64,000 nucleotides of DNA from assembly GCF_014932895.1 (NCBI RefSeq), contig NZ_JACYOF010000003.1:490978-554977 (forward strand), read 5' to 3'. The position numbers were made by a program, and so were the translations under genes. Source of the stretch: Bacillus thuringiensis. Lineage in GTDB: Bacteria; Bacillota; Bacilli; Bacillales; Bacillaceae_G. Under the pieces are notes generated by a model that worked only from the letters and a program-made list of their open reading frames with translations, ran no database searches and was not told where the DNA came from. Positions 7,960 through 17,037 of the stretch are shown piece by piece. The number at the start of each line of letters is the position of its first letter. The stretch's first letter is position 1.

Positions 7960-8904
7960 TACCATAACATTCAAATATTCTTTGAGTTTTTCATCAGCAT
8001 TTGTTTCATGTTCTCTATAATCATCAAGTGCTTGTAATACAAAATCATACTGTTCTAAAATATAACTTTCTAATTTCAAGACATCCTCTATGCTATCAAG
8101 CATTATTCTCGTATTACCAACTTCACTTTTTAAAGCTGGTTCACATAGTAAGCTCGTACATATTTCTTTCACATCATCTTCTAATATTTCTGTTAATACG
8201 TATTTCTTTCGTCCTTTTACCTTTAATCTTATAACTGGATAAAAAGCTTTTATATCTAAATAACTTCCTACATTCATACAACGTAGCCATTCTACATTAC
8301 GTTTATTACGTGCAAGTATTTCTTTCACTGCTTCGTACACCACAGTTTCATCAAGTACGACCTTATTTACTTTTTTCTTCCCTTTTTCTTCAATAGATGC
8401 ACATTTTTGATAAACAGCTGCACACGTAATACAGTCGTCAAATGCATTATGAGAACTTAAACGAATTCCAAGCATTCGCTTTAACGTTTCAAGTTTATGA
8501 TTAGGCGCATGCTTCATATATTTCTTCGCTAAAAACACCGTATCAATTACTTTATTTTTAGGTTCAGGTAATCCAAGCATATTTACATTACTTTTCAAAA
8601 AGCGCATATCAAAAGAAGCATTATGTGCCACAATAACATTTGTATGTAAGAATGCTAAAAATAAAGGCAACACTTCTTCAATTGTCGGTGCATCCGAAAC
8701 ACGATAATTTGTAATACCTGTTAAACTCGTTATTCGGCTTGGAATTGGACGCTCTGGATTCACATATGAAACAAATTGGTCTACTAGTTCATGATTACTG
8801 TATTTCACTGCTGCTACTTGAATAATTTTATCATTATAAGGGTTAAATCCTGTTGTTTCAAAGTCGATTACAACATAATCTAACGGTAAGGATACATTCC
8901 CCAC
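7957..8904 (-). CDS. DnaQ-like DEDDh 3'-5' exonuclease
   Basis: A 315-residue nuclease. Residues about 10-170 form the exonuclease domain with ExoI (VIDFETTG), ExoII (HNASFDMRFL) and ExoIII (HNAFDDCITC). These give the four acidic residues plus the His of the DEDDh class. The C-terminal 140 residues have no motif I recognise and may bind DNA or a partner. The start is a GTG at 8902-8904, chosen because AAAGGAG is eight bases upstream; a further GTG at 8913 overlaps that site. It resembles stand-alone epsilon-like exonucleases of bacilli; its pathway is not known. Confidence 0.88.
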   Translation of the reverse strand: MGNVSLPLDYVVIDFETTGFNPYNDKIIQVAAVKYSNHELVDQFVSYVNPERPIPSRITSLTGITNYRVSDAPTIEEVLPLFLAFLHTNVIVAHNASFDMRFLKSNVNMLGLPEPKNKVIDTVFLAKKYMKHAPNHKLETLKRMLGIRLSSHNAFDDCITCAAVYQKCASIEEKGKKKVNKVVLDETVVYEAVKEILARNKRNVEWLRCMNVGSYLDIKAFYPVIRLKVKGRKKYVLTEILEDDVKEICTSLLCEPALKSEVGNTRIMLDSIEDVLKLESYILEQYDFVLQALDDYREHETNADEKLKEYLNVMV

Positions 8905-8975
8905 TCCATACACTCCTTTATCTCTTAACGATTATATTTCTTTTATCATATCACGAAGCTATCACTACTTGAAAA

Positions 8976-9016
8976 AGAAAAGGCAGAAATGCCCCCTTTC
9001 CACCTCTACCTTTTCA
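8976..9016 (-). terminator. Terminator after the yneN-like gene
   Basis: GAAAAGGCAG (8977-8986) pairs with CTACCTTTTC (9006-9015) with one G-T pair, and a T-rich stretch follows on the minus strand. Confidence 0.65.
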
Positions 9017-9019
9017 CCA

Positions 9020-9595
9020 TTATTTTAATTTAGCGATCCGTTTCTCCATCTCTTTTTGAGTCATCGGTCCAATGAACTTATCTTGAATGACACCTTTTGT
9101 ATCTATAAAATACGAAGTTGGTATGGTAATTACTTTATATGCTGTTGTCACATCAATGTTCTTGTCCAATAAAATAGGAAAATTAATTCCTTTTTCCTTA
9201 GCAAAGTTGCTTACCTTTTCTTCTCCCCCACCTTTTTCTGAGGGAGTATAATTTATTGCTAAAATTTCTACGTTTTCTTTATGTTCTTTATAGAAAGCCT
9301 CCATATCAGGCATTTCTTGCTGACAAGGTCCACACCATGTTGCCCAAAAGTTTAAAATCACTTTCTTCCCTTTTAAATTCGATAACTTTACATTCGTTCC
9401 ATCTAGCTTAGTTAATTCAAAATCTGGTGCATTCTTTCCTATTTCAATTCCATTCCTTGCGATAATCTCTTTCATAGCAGCTTCACTTTTTTCTTGCTTT
9501 CCTTGTACCGCCTGATCCTTTTTACCAAACTGTTCATACGCTGCATATCCCGCTAAACAAAGTAACACTACAATAATCGTAAGCTTCCGCCACAT
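9020..9595 (-). CDS. yneN: Membrane-anchored thioredoxin-like protein (YneN/ResA type)
   Basis: A 191-residue thiol-disulphide oxidoreductase of the TlpA/ResA family. A single N-terminal hydrophobic segment (residues 5-20) tethers it outside the membrane. The thioredoxin fold from about residue 50 carries the redox site WATWCGPCQQEMP. The cis-Pro loop is TIPTSYFID. The position between acnA and sspN matches yneN of B. subtilis. The substrate is unknown; candidates are apocytochrome c or exported spore proteins, since ccdA and ccdC also lie in this window. Confidence 0.88.
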   Translation of the reverse strand: MWRKLTIIVVLLCLAGYAAYEQFGKKDQAVQGKQEKSEAAMKEIIARNGIEIGKNAPDFELTKLDGTNVKLSNLKGKKVILNFWATWCGPCQQEMPDMEAFYKEHKENVEILAINYTPSEKGGGEEKVSNFAKEKGINFPILLDKNIDVTTAYKVITIPTSYFIDTKGVIQDKFIGPMTQKEMEKRIAKLK

Positions 9596-9783
9596 TTTAT
9601 ATCACCCTAACGTGTTTATCTTCTTATAACATATTCATCAAAATATTATATACCTTATTGTAGCTTATACGGACAAGCTTGGAAATATTCACAGTCTAAA
9701 TAATTAGAATTTTCTAATTTGAAGTAAAACATTTTCCTTTTTATCATATAATTAGAAAAAACATATGAGGTGATACGTATTTT

Positions 9784-9948
9784 CTGATTGATCCATTCAC
9801 CTTTGCACTTTTATTTTTCATTATTATCTCTGGTTTTGATATACCCCTAACTTTACAGAGCATAGTCGCTTGGAGTGTTTACTGTTTTTTCTTTACTTTT
9901 TATATAACAGCAGTTGTGAAACTTGCAAAAAAAAGGGGGATTTTATGA
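9784..9948 (+). CDS. Possible 54-residue membrane peptide with a non-ATG start
   Basis: An open frame starts at CTG (9784) or ATT (9787), eight to eleven bases after GAGGTGA. It runs 54 codons, and its TGA overlaps the next gene's ATG as ATGA (9945-9948). The peptide begins IDPFTFALLFF and has two hydrophobic stretches and a basic tail (KLAKKRGIL). The four-base overlap and ribosome site argue for a real gene. The lack of ATG, GTG or TTG argues for a mutated start. No family recognised. Confidence 0.4.
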   Translation: MIDPFTFALLFFIIISGFDIPLTLQSIVAWSVYCFFFTFYITAVVKLAKKRGIL

Positions 9949-10208
9949 ATTCATTTGAAAAAATACTATTATATATTCTTAGTTTTCTTTTATACCCAAT
10001 CGGTATCATTACATGGATCATTTCACTCTTTAGTAAAGACCTCGAGAAAAAGAAAGTAGGGCGTATTTGTCTCTGTATCTCTTTAGTCTCATTTATCCTT
10101 TTTGTAATCCTTGGTGTTGTAACTTTTTATATGACTACTACTTTTAACGTTGATCTTAACCATTCAGATTCTGTCGAATATCAAATTAATGATGCTGAAA
10201 AAAGATAA
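9945..10208 (+). CDS. Small membrane protein, function unknown
   Basis: An 87-residue protein with two predicted membrane segments (about residues 7-29 and 42-65) separated by a basic loop (KDLEKKKVGR), and a short acidic outer tail. The ATG at 9945 follows AGGGGGA. A longer frame from 9870 has no ribosome site. It overlaps the preceding short frame by four bases. I do not recognise the family. Confidence 0.6.
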   Translation: MNSFEKILLYILSFLLYPIGIITWIISLFSKDLEKKKVGRICLCISLVSFILFVILGVVTFYMTTTFNVDLNHSDSVEYQINDAEKR

Positions 10209-10233
10209 GGGCATTGCTCTTATCTTTTTCTTA
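10196..10233. terminator. Bidirectional terminator
   Basis: AAAAAGATAAG and CTTATCTTTTT enclose a short loop between two convergent genes. It overlaps both gene ends. Confidence 0.75.
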
Positions 10234-11878
10234 ACATCTCTTTAAAAAACGAATGATTATTTATTAATTTTTCAGGGCTTCCACACTCAACAATATTTCC
10301 CTCTCTCATTACAATAATACAATCTGCTAGTGTCGCCTTCTCTACATCATGTGTTGTCACAATTCTCGTTGCATTCTCTCCTACCCCTTCAATCATATTC
10401 CAAACCACTTCTCGATTACTCGGATCTAATCCTGCAGTTGGTTCATCTAAAATAATGAGATTCGGATTTGATACAAGCGCTCGTAATAGTGCAAGGCGTT
10501 TTCTTTCCCCTCCCGAAAACTCCTCACCACTTTTATGTAATACAGTTTGAACCCCTTCTGATAACCCTCTCATAATCGGCGTCACATTTACAAGTTTACC
10601 CTTTTTTTCTAACTGCCTTTCTAAGCCCTCTTCTTGAAAATACATATTTTCTTTTACAGTCGTCCGGAAAAAACGTGGTTCTTGCCATACTGTAGTCATA
10701 CGAGCCTCATTCCCATAATAAGTAATGCTACCATTAGATGGTTTATATAAACCTGTTATTAATTTTAAAAGCGTCGTTTTTCCTGCGCCACTTTCTCCCA
10801 CAATAATAACTAGTTCGCCAGGATTAATTTGCAAGTAAATATTTTTAATTCGACACTTCTCTTCATCATTCTCCTGAAATGAAGCATTTGTTATCTTCAT
10901 TCCCATTGCCCTTTCTACCCTTCTGTCTGCCACTCGTTTATCTAAAAAACAAAAAACTCGATCTGCCGAAGCGAGTGCAACTTGTGTCATCATTAATAAA
11001 TCACTCCCGTAACGGACAGGAAAAAAGAGCATCTCAATTGTAGCTAACACTGCAACAAGTGAACCAACTTCCATTTCCCCTTTCATTATTTTTTGTGCAC
11101 CTATAATAAGAACGACTACATATGCCCCTGTTTCTATTACCGTTCCAACTATTCCAATGCCATGTTGCATCATCGTCTTCTTTACTTCTGTTTTATAAGA
11201 TTGTGCCGTTACTCCTTTAAATAAGCGAATGGCCCAGTTTTCTTTTTGGAAACTCCGTAAATCTTGTGCACCTTTTACAAACTGTGACACCATCTCTACA
11301 ACACTTGATTGATTCTTTTGAGCAATGCTTGCAATATTCCTTATCTTTTCCCCCATTAGCATTGGAACAACTGCACTTAAAAATAAAAACGGAATTACCC
11401 ATAATATAAACTGCGTATCTATATGTTGCAGTGCTATTATTGCACCAATAAATTGGGCAATAGCGTGTATATATTCTATTAATATAGATCCATATAATCT
11501 GACCCAGTTCGGAATATCAGACACGACTAAAGTTTCTAATTCTCCTTGTTTGATTCTCTCACTCTCTTCAAACGGTAATAAGAAAAAATGACGTAATACA
11601 TCTATACGCTTCTCTCGTAATATTCGTTGACTTGCTTTTGAACTTATATAATCAAATAAAAGATTGTTCATCCACATCAAAAAGCGGCTAGCTGCAAACA
11701 AAGTAATGTAAAGATACGCCCCCTTTAACTCCCGTTGAATAAGGCTATCTACAATTAATCCCATGAAAATTGGACGAGATAAGTTTAAAATAGCAGCTAT
11801 AATCCCACTACATATGGCTGCTATTACTAAATTTTTTTCTTGTCGTAACGGTAACAATATCCTTTTATATTCTTGCAT
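10220..11878 (-). CDS. ABC exporter, fused membrane and ATPase domains
   Basis: A 552-residue half-transporter. The six-helix export domain spans about residues 15-300. The ATPase domain follows with Walker A GESGAGKTTLL, signature EFSGGERKRL, Walker B LIILDEPTAGLD and an H-loop His in VTTHDVEKA. It would act as a homodimer, or as a heterodimer with a partner encoded elsewhere, since no second half-transporter is adjacent. GGAGGG lies before the ATG. The substrate cannot be read from sequence; multidrug, peptide or lipid export are all possible. Confidence 0.88.
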   Translation of the reverse strand: MQEYKRILLPLRQEKNLVIAAICSGIIAAILNLSRPIFMGLIVDSLIQRELKGAYLYITLFAASRFLMWMNNLLFDYISSKASQRILREKRIDVLRHFFLLPFEESERIKQGELETLVVSDIPNWVRLYGSILIEYIHAIAQFIGAIIALQHIDTQFILWVIPFLFLSAVVPMLMGEKIRNIASIAQKNQSSVVEMVSQFVKGAQDLRSFQKENWAIRLFKGVTAQSYKTEVKKTMMQHGIGIVGTVIETGAYVVVLIIGAQKIMKGEMEVGSLVAVLATIEMLFFPVRYGSDLLMMTQVALASADRVFCFLDKRVADRRVERAMGMKITNASFQENDEEKCRIKNIYLQINPGELVIIVGESGAGKTTLLKLITGLYKPSNGSITYYGNEARMTTVWQEPRFFRTTVKENMYFQEEGLERQLEKKGKLVNVTPIMRGLSEGVQTVLHKSGEEFSGGERKRLALLRALVSNPNLIILDEPTAGLDPSNREVVWNMIEGVGENATRIVTTHDVEKATLADCIIVMREGNIVECGSPEKLINNHSFFKEMLRKR

Positions 11879-11901
11879 TATATTCCCTCCATTTTTTTAG
11901 T

Positions 11902-11976
11902 AAAAAGAAAAGGATGAAACCAATTGGTTTCATCCCTTTCCATAAAATAAGGAAGCTAACATACGTTAGCTTCCTT
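11902..11976 (-). terminator. Two terminators after acnA
   Basis: The first hairpin met from acnA has arms AAGGAAGCTAAC and GTTAGCTTCCTT (11949-11976). The second has GGATGAAACC and GGTTTCATCC (11912-11935), followed on the minus strand by a T-rich tract. The tandem pair separates acnA from the ABC gene. Confidence 0.85.
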
Positions 11977-11994
11977 ATCGTTCATTCCAATTAT

Positions 11995-14718
11995 TTAGTT
12001 CGACACTTTAGACTCTTCGATTTTCTCACGAAGAACCATTTGCAGAATACCGCCGTGACGGTAGTAGTCAATTTCAACTTCACTATCGAAACGAGCTACT
12101 ACTTCAAATTGTTTTTCATTGCCTTCTGCATCAACTGCAACTACTTTTACAAGATCGCGTGGTCTAACTGTTTTGTCAATTTGGATTTCAAATGACTCAT
12201 TACCAACAAGACCTAACGTTTCAGCGTTTTCGCCATCTTTAAATTGAAGTGGTAATACACCCATTAACACTAAGTTACTGCGGTGAATACGTTCGAAGCT
12301 TTCTGCGATTACTGCTTTAATACCTAATAAGTTTGTACCTTTTGCAGCCCAGTCACGAGAACTTCCCATACCGTAATCTTTTCCAGCAACAACTAGAAGA
12401 CCTGTTCCATCTTCTTTATATTTCATAGCAGCATCATAGATAGATGTTACTTCACCAGTTGGCCAATATGTTGTATATCCGCCTTCTGTTCCCGGTGCGA
12501 TTTGGTTTTTAATACGAATGTTTGCAAATGTACCACGCATCATAACTTCATGGTTACCACGACGAGAACCGTAAGAGTTAAAGTCAACTGGTTGTACGCC
12601 GTTTTCTAATAAGTAGCGTCCAGCTGGTGTGTGCTTACCGATTGAACCTGCTGGTGAAATGTGGTCTGTCGTTACAGAGTCACCAAATTTACCAACTACG
12701 CGTAAGCCTGATAATGTTTCAACTTCACCTGGCTCTTTAGATAAACCTTCAAAGAATGGTGGGTTTTGAATATAAGTTGAGTCATCATCCCAAGTATATA
12801 AAGCTTCATTTGAAGTTTGGATTTCATTCCAGCGCTCATTGCTGTTAAATACTTGTGCATATTCTTTTTTGAACAGTTCAGATGTAACAACACTTTGAAC
12901 TACATCTTCAATTTCTTTAGCTGATGGCCAAATATCATTGAAGTAAACAGCATTGCCATTTGCATCTTTACCGATTTCATCATTTTTCAGATCAATATCA
13001 ACAGTACCTGCAAGCGCATATGCCACAACAAGTGGTGGTGATGCTAAGTAGTTTGCTTTTACAAGCGGGTGAATACGACCTTCAAAGTTACGGTTACCAG
13101 ATAAAACAGATGTTACTAATAAATCGTTTGCTGCGATTGCTTCTTCTAATTCCTCTGCTAACGGACCAGAGTTACCGATACAAGTCGTACAGCCGTAACC
13201 AACTGTTTGGAAACCTAATTGGTCTAAATACGTTGTTAAACCAGACTTATCTAAGTACTCTGTAACAACTTTAGATCCTGGTGCTAATGATGTTTTTACG
13301 TATTCAGGTACTGTAAGTCCTTTTTCAATTGCTTTCTTCGCAACTAGACCTGCCCCAATTAATACGTATGGGTTTGATGTATTTGTACAGCTTGTAATTG
13401 CAGCGATTGCAATTGCACCTGTTTTCATCGTTACTTCTTTATCTTCTAATGTAACCTTCACTTCTTTATCGAACTCTTGCTCATTAAATCCAAGTCCTTG
13501 TGTTCCAACTGGTGCTACAACAGCTTTGTGGAACGCATCTTTCATATTTGAAAGTGGAATTAAATCTTGTGGACGTTTCGGTCCAGAAAGGTTAGATTCG
13601 ATTGTATTTAAATCAATTTCAACAAGATCAGTATAGATTGGATCTTTACTATCTGCTGTATAGAATAAACCGTTTGCTTTACAGTATTCTTCAACAACGC
13701 GAATTTGCTCTTCATCTCTACCTGTTAAACGTAAGTATTCTAATGAAATATCATCGATTGGGAAGAATCCGCAAGTTGCGCCATATTCTGGTGCCATATT
13801 TGAAATTGTTGCACGGTCAGCTAAAGGCATGCTCTTTAGTCCATTACCGAAGAACTCAACAAATTTACCAACTACACCTTTTTGACGTAATACTTGTGTT
13901 ACTTTTAATGCAACGTCTGTTGCTGTAGTACCACTTGGAAGTGTACCAGTTAATTTCACACCGATTACTTCAGGTACTGGGAAGTATGAAGGCTGTCCAA
14001 GCATTCCTGCTTCTGCTTCAATACCACCAACGCCCCATCCAAGAACACCGATACCGTTAATCATTGTTGTATGTGAATCTGTTCCAACTAATGAATCTGG
14101 ATATGCAACTAAGTCACCTTCAGCATTTTTCACAGCATGAACAACTGGAGCTAAATATTCAAGGTTTACTTGGTGTACAATACCTGTTGCTGGTGGAACT
14201 GCACGATAGTTATCAAATGATTTTTGTGCCCAGCTTAAAAATTTATAACGTTCTTCATTACGTTTAAACTCTAAGTCCATGTTGAATGCAAGCGCGTCTG
14301 CCGTACCCGCTCTATCAACCTGTACAGAGTGGTCAATTACAAGGTCTACAGTAATTTCAGGATTAATTTTGTCAGGATCCCCGCCCATGTCTGCCATTGC
14401 TTTACGAAGCGAAGCCAAATCTACAACAGCTGGAACACCAGTGAAATCTTGTAAAATTACACGAGATGGTTTAAATGGAACATCAATATCTTGAACATCT
14501 TTCGTTCCCCATTTCGCTAAATTTGTAACATGTTCTTCTGTAATTACGCGTCCATCTACTTGACGAAGTACTGATTCAAGTAAAACTTTCACAGAATATG
14601 GTAATTGAGATACGTTGCCAACCCCTGCATTTTCAAGCGCTTTCAATTGATAATAATGATACGTTTTTCCATCTACTTCAAAAGTTGCACGTGATTGAAA
14701 TGGATTATGTTTGACCAT
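11995..14718 (-). CDS. acnA: Aconitate hydratase
   Basis: The TCA-cycle enzyme interconverting citrate and isocitrate, 907 residues, cytosolic (citB in B. subtilis). The [4Fe-4S] ligands are seen in [11 protein letters not shown] and [12 protein letters not shown]. The IRP/AcnA C-terminal swivel domain is present ([26 protein letters not shown]). The ATG follows a strong GGGGGG site. In B. subtilis, aconitase is also an RNA-binding protein, a role sequence alone cannot show here. Regulation: its promoter region carries a CcpC-type dyad. Neighbours yneN and sspO match B. subtilis. Confidence 0.97.
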   Translation of the reverse strand: MVKHNPFQSRATFEVDGKTYHYYQLKALENAGVGNVSQLPYSVKVLLESVLRQVDGRVITEEHVTNLAKWGTKDVQDIDVPFKPSRVILQDFTGVPAVVDLASLRKAMADMGGDPDKINPEITVDLVIDHSVQVDRAGTADALAFNMDLEFKRNEERYKFLSWAQKSFDNYRAVPPATGIVHQVNLEYLAPVVHAVKNAEGDLVAYPDSLVGTDSHTTMINGIGVLGWGVGGIEAEAGMLGQPSYFPVPEVIGVKLTGTLPSGTTATDVALKVTQVLRQKGVVGKFVEFFGNGLKSMPLADRATISNMAPEYGATCGFFPIDDISLEYLRLTGRDEEQIRVVEEYCKANGLFYTADSKDPIYTDLVEIDLNTIESNLSGPKRPQDLIPLSNMKDAFHKAVVAPVGTQGLGFNEQEFDKEVKVTLEDKEVTMKTGAIAIAAITSCTNTSNPYVLIGAGLVAKKAIEKGLTVPEYVKTSLAPGSKVVTEYLDKSGLTTYLDQLGFQTVGYGCTTCIGNSGPLAEELEEAIAANDLLVTSVLSGNRNFEGRIHPLVKANYLASPPLVVAYALAGTVDIDLKNDEIGKDANGNAVYFNDIWPSAKEIEDVVQSVVTSELFKKEYAQVFNSNERWNEIQTSNEALYTWDDDSTYIQNPPFFEGLSKEPGEVETLSGLRVVGKFGDSVTTDHISPAGSIGKHTPAGRYLLENGVQPVDFNSYGSRRGNHEVMMRGTFANIRIKNQIAPGTEGGYTTYWPTGEVTSIYDAAMKYKEDGTGLLVVAGKDYGMGSSRDWAAKGTNLLGIKAVIAESFERIHRSNLVLMGVLPLQFKDGENAETLGLVGNESFEIQIDKTVRPRDLVKVVAVDAEGNEKQFEVVARFDSEVEIDYYRHGGILQMVLREKIEESKVSN

Positions 14719-14796
14719 TATGTTTCCCCCCTGTTAAACGTGACTAAGTTGTCTGAATATAAAGTGTAGACAAACTTTTCAATACCTTACGATAAT

Positions 14797-14863
14797 ATCT
14801 TATTACAACTTTCTAAATAAGTAAATAATAAGAAACTTATAGATTATCATAAGTTTTCTTTAT
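14797..14863 (-). promoter_or_regulatory. acnA promoter with CcpC-type dyad
   Basis: A candidate -10 TAAGAT (14797-14802) and -35 TTTACT (14820-14825), 17 bp apart, predict a start near 14790. ATAA-N7-TTAT lies at 14849-14863, centred at about -66, and an ATAA half-site lies at 14817-14820, near -27. That is the CcpC arrangement described for B. subtilis citB, which gives citrate-sensitive repression. The transcription start is my inference. Confidence 0.65.
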
Positions 14864-14876
14864 ATTTCTAAATTTG

Positions 14877-14907
14877 AATAGTGTTCATGCTCCTTATGAA
14901 TACTATT
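14877..14907. repeat. Inverted repeat A of a matched pair (acnA-sspO intergenic)
   Basis: AATAGTGTTCAT and ATGAATACTATT, 12-bp arms with one mismatch, around a seven-base centre. The core is GTTCAT-N7-ATGAAT. No T run follows, so it is more operator-like than terminator-like. Confidence 0.6.
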
Positions 14908-14943
14908 ATCATAAAGTAAAGTGCTCTTTCAGCGCCTTACTTA

Positions 14944-14966
14944 CAGTTCATACACACTATGAACTG
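14944..14966. repeat. Inverted repeat B of a matched pair (acnA-sspO intergenic)
   Basis: Perfect arms CAGTTCATA and TATGAACTG around five bases. The core is GTTCAT-N7-ATGAAC, the same design as repeat A, with centres 63 bp apart. Confidence 0.6.
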
Positions 14967-15008
14967 CTCATCATTCAACATACAAAAATGTTATAGAGGT
15001 GAAATAAA

Positions 15009-15158
15009 ATGGGTAAACGAAAAGCAAATCATGTTATTCCAGGAATGAATGCTGCTTCTGCACAAGGACAAGGAACAGGTTATAATGAAGAATTTACAAA
15101 CGAACCTTTAACTCCAGCAGAGCGACAAAATAATAAGAAACGTAAAAAGAACCAGTAA
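15009..15158 (+). CDS. sspO: Small acid-soluble spore protein SspO
   Basis: A 49-residue protein beginning [20 protein letters not shown] and ending in a lysine-rich tail, recognised as SspO (formerly CotK), a minor forespore protein. GAGGTGA precedes the ATG. It is divergent from acnA as in B. subtilis. There sspO and sspP form an operon; here a deacetylase and a small gene on the opposite strand lie between them. Confidence 0.93.
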   Translation: MGKRKANHVIPGMNAASAQGQGTGYNEEFTNEPLTPAERQNNKKRKKNQ

Positions 15159-15160
15159 CG

Positions 15161-15200
15161 AAAAATCCCAAAAGGTCTATTTTCCTTTTGGGATTTTTTC
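15161..15200. terminator. Bidirectional terminator after sspO
   Basis: Fifteen-base arms AAAAATCCCAAAAGG and CCTTTTGGGATTTTT around an eight-base loop, serving sspO and the convergent deacetylase gene. Confidence 0.85.
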
Positions 15201-15925
15201 TAATGTTTATAACGTAATAATTCCGAAACCTTTACAAATCGATAGCCCTGCTTTTTCAGCTCAGGTAAAATTTTTGCTAATGCTGCTACTGTTTGACTAC
15301 GATCATTTCCTCCATCATGTAACAATACAATATCTCCACTTTTAGCATTTTTCACTACATGATTTACAATAGATTCAACCCCTGGATTTGCCCAATCACG
15401 TGGGTCTTGATGCCATGACCATAGAACAATTTGGTACCCAGCTTCTTTAGCTGTTTTAAATACAGCATCGTTAATATAGCCGCCTGGCGGACGGAACAGC
15501 AAAGGTTCTTTTACCCATTTTTCAAAATATTTCTTTCCATCTAAAATATCATTTTCTAATTTTTCATCTGATGAATTACTCGCATACAAATGATTCATCG
15601 TATGATTGCCAATTTCATGCCCCTCTTTTATCACTTGCTTTACTAAATATGAATTACTCTGAACTCGAAATCCAATCATAAAAAAAGTCGCTTCAGCCTT
15701 ATATTGACGTAATAAATCTAATACTTGTGGTGTATAAGTTGGATCTGGTCCATCATCAAATGTAATTGCAATAATCTTTTCATTATTAGGTACTTCCCAC
15801 GTTACATAGCCAGTTGGTTCTAGCTCTTTTCTGAGCAACATTTTCGCTTCCACTTTTTCCACTTGAAATATATGTACTGCGCATAGTAAAGAAAAAACTA
15901 TTAGAAAAATTTTCTGTTTCAGCAT
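15200..15925 (-). CDS. Exported polysaccharide deacetylase (NodB domain)
   Basis: A 241-residue carbohydrate esterase 4 protein. Residues 1-27 look like a signal peptide. The NodB motifs are complete: TFDDGPDP (metal and base Asp), HTMNH (zinc His), RPPGGYIN, WSWHQDPRDW and LLHDGG. It should de-N-acetylate peptidoglycan GlcNAc or MurNAc in the wall or spore cortex. The B. cereus group carries about ten such paralogues, and sequence alone does not tell which substrate this one uses. The ATG at 15923-15925 has only a weak purine-rich stretch upstream. Confidence 0.88.
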   Translation of the reverse strand: MLKQKIFLIVFSLLCAVHIFQVEKVEAKMLLRKELEPTGYVTWEVPNNEKIIAITFDDGPDPTYTPQVLDLLRQYKAEATFFMIGFRVQSNSYLVKQVIKEGHEIGNHTMNHLYASNSSDEKLENDILDGKKYFEKWVKEPLLFRPPGGYINDAVFKTAKEAGYQIVLWSWHQDPRDWANPGVESIVNHVVKNAKSGDIVLLHDGGNDRSQTVAALAKILPELKKQGYRFVKVSELLRYKH

Positions 15926-15971
15926 AACATTCTTTAAAGTAATAAGGTTGTCGAATACACAACAACCTCAT

Positions 15972-16235
15972 TTACTTTTCTAATTGATCTACATTTCGCA
16001 TAATATTTTGGAGATTATTTTCATATTGCTCAAGTTGTGGACGTTGTGTTTCTGAAGCTACCTCTAGTGCATTTTGAATTTGTTCATACGCTTCCTGGAC
16101 CTCTTGGCGTAACTCTTTTAAATCATGACCGTAGTTTGGATCATTTTTCACAATGTTGTTAAATATATTTTCTGCTTGTGTAACTCCTTGCTGTGCCGCT
16201 TGAAAAGCTTGTTGCTTATCTTTATGATATGGCAT
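15972..16235 (-). CDS. Small helical protein, function unknown
   Basis: An 87-residue, soluble, Gln- and Glu-rich protein with heptad-like helices (QAAQQGVTQAENIF, ELRQEVQEAYEQIQNAL). It has no membrane segment and no Cys. AAAGGGGAT precedes the ATG. It lies upstream of the deacetylase on the same strand with a 46-bp gap. I do not recognise a named family. Confidence 0.7.
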   Translation of the reverse strand: MPYHKDKQQAFQAAQQGVTQAENIFNNIVKNDPNYGHDLKELRQEVQEAYEQIQNALEVASETQRPQLEQYENNLQNIMRNVDQLEK

Positions 16236-16356
16236 TATATGATCCCCTTTCTGTAATAGTTAGTCCCATTTATCTTTACCTGTTTTTCTAAAAACATTCT
16301 CGTATAAATTCGCAAACTTCTCTCATTCTAAAGAGAAAGAGGAGGTGTCACATACA

Positions 16357-16479
16357 ATGGGAAAAAACAATCGTGAATCTAAAGAAAAAAAAGGACAACC
16401 TGAACCGTTAAGTGGATCTCATAAAGTAAAAAACCGTAACCATTCACGCCAAAAAAACCATGCGCATCATGATATGTAA
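16357..16479 (+). CDS. sspP: Small acid-soluble spore protein SspP
   Basis: A 40-residue gene whose core [20 protein letters not shown] and terminal HHDM match SspP (formerly CotL). It is shorter at the N-terminus than the B. subtilis protein. GGAGGTG precedes the ATG. It lies directly upstream of cotM, as in B. subtilis. Confidence 0.92.
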   Translation: MGKNNRESKEKKGQPEPLSGSHKVKNRNHSRQKNHAHHDM

Positions 16480-16604
16480 TAAGGAAACATTCACATACTG
16501 TGAATATTCGACATAAAATATTTATATTTTGCCATTTATTCTTCACCTCTGTTTCATTCATGCATAACATGATATGAATTGATATTTTACGGAGGGTGTC
16601 TTAC

Positions 16605-16985
16605 ATGGGCAAGAAAAAGAAGAATTGTCTTTTTCATGTTGATGGTTTTGAAGAATGGATGGATCAATTTTGTTCTGATTCTTGTAGTAACTTTAGTTTT
16701 CCAAATCAAATTCATATTGACCTTTGTGAAACTGAACAAGAATATATTTTGGAAACAGATGTACCAAATGTGACTGAACAAAATGTAATCATTAAAAAGA
16801 TGGAGACAGGCCTAAACATATGCATACTTCATAAAAATACTTCTTTACAGCGGAATATTTCTTTACCCGCTAATATTATTTATAAGAAGATGCTAGCCTG
16901 TTTAGAAAACGGATTTTTAGCCATTCATATTTCCAAAAATGAAGTAGCTAATAAGCATGATAAGAAAGTTCTTTTTTCAAATTGA
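16605..16985 (+). CDS. cotM: CotM-like Hsp20/alpha-crystallin spore coat protein
   Basis: A 126-residue small heat-shock-type protein. The alpha-crystallin domain spans about residues 35-110 (IHIDLCETEQEYILETDVP, NISLPANI). The basic, Cys-containing N-terminus resembles CotM, an outer spore coat protein of B. subtilis. The start at 16605 is nine bases after GGAGGG; an upstream in-frame GTG at 16596 overlaps that site. The CotM name rests on fold plus position next to sspP-sspO-acnA. Confidence 0.8.
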   Translation: MGKKKKNCLFHVDGFEEWMDQFCSDSCSNFSFPNQIHIDLCETEQEYILETDVPNVTEQNVIIKKMETGLNICILHKNTSLQRNISLPANIIYKKMLACLENGFLAIHISKNEVANKHDKKVLFSN

Positions 16986-17002
16986 GAATTAAGATAAGTA
17001 CA

Positions 17003-17037
17003 AAAATAAGCCCCAGTCGTTTAGTGGGGCTTATTTT
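17003..17037. terminator. Bidirectional terminator after cotM
   Basis: AAAATAAGCCCC (17003-17014) and GGGGCTTATTTT (17026-17037), serving cotM and the convergent MFS gene. Confidence 0.85.

Noticed and set aside
13602-13928. Open frames antisense to acnA, here and elsewhere within 12.9-14.5 kb
   Set aside because: Leu-rich antisense translations of a highly conserved coding region; typical shadows.
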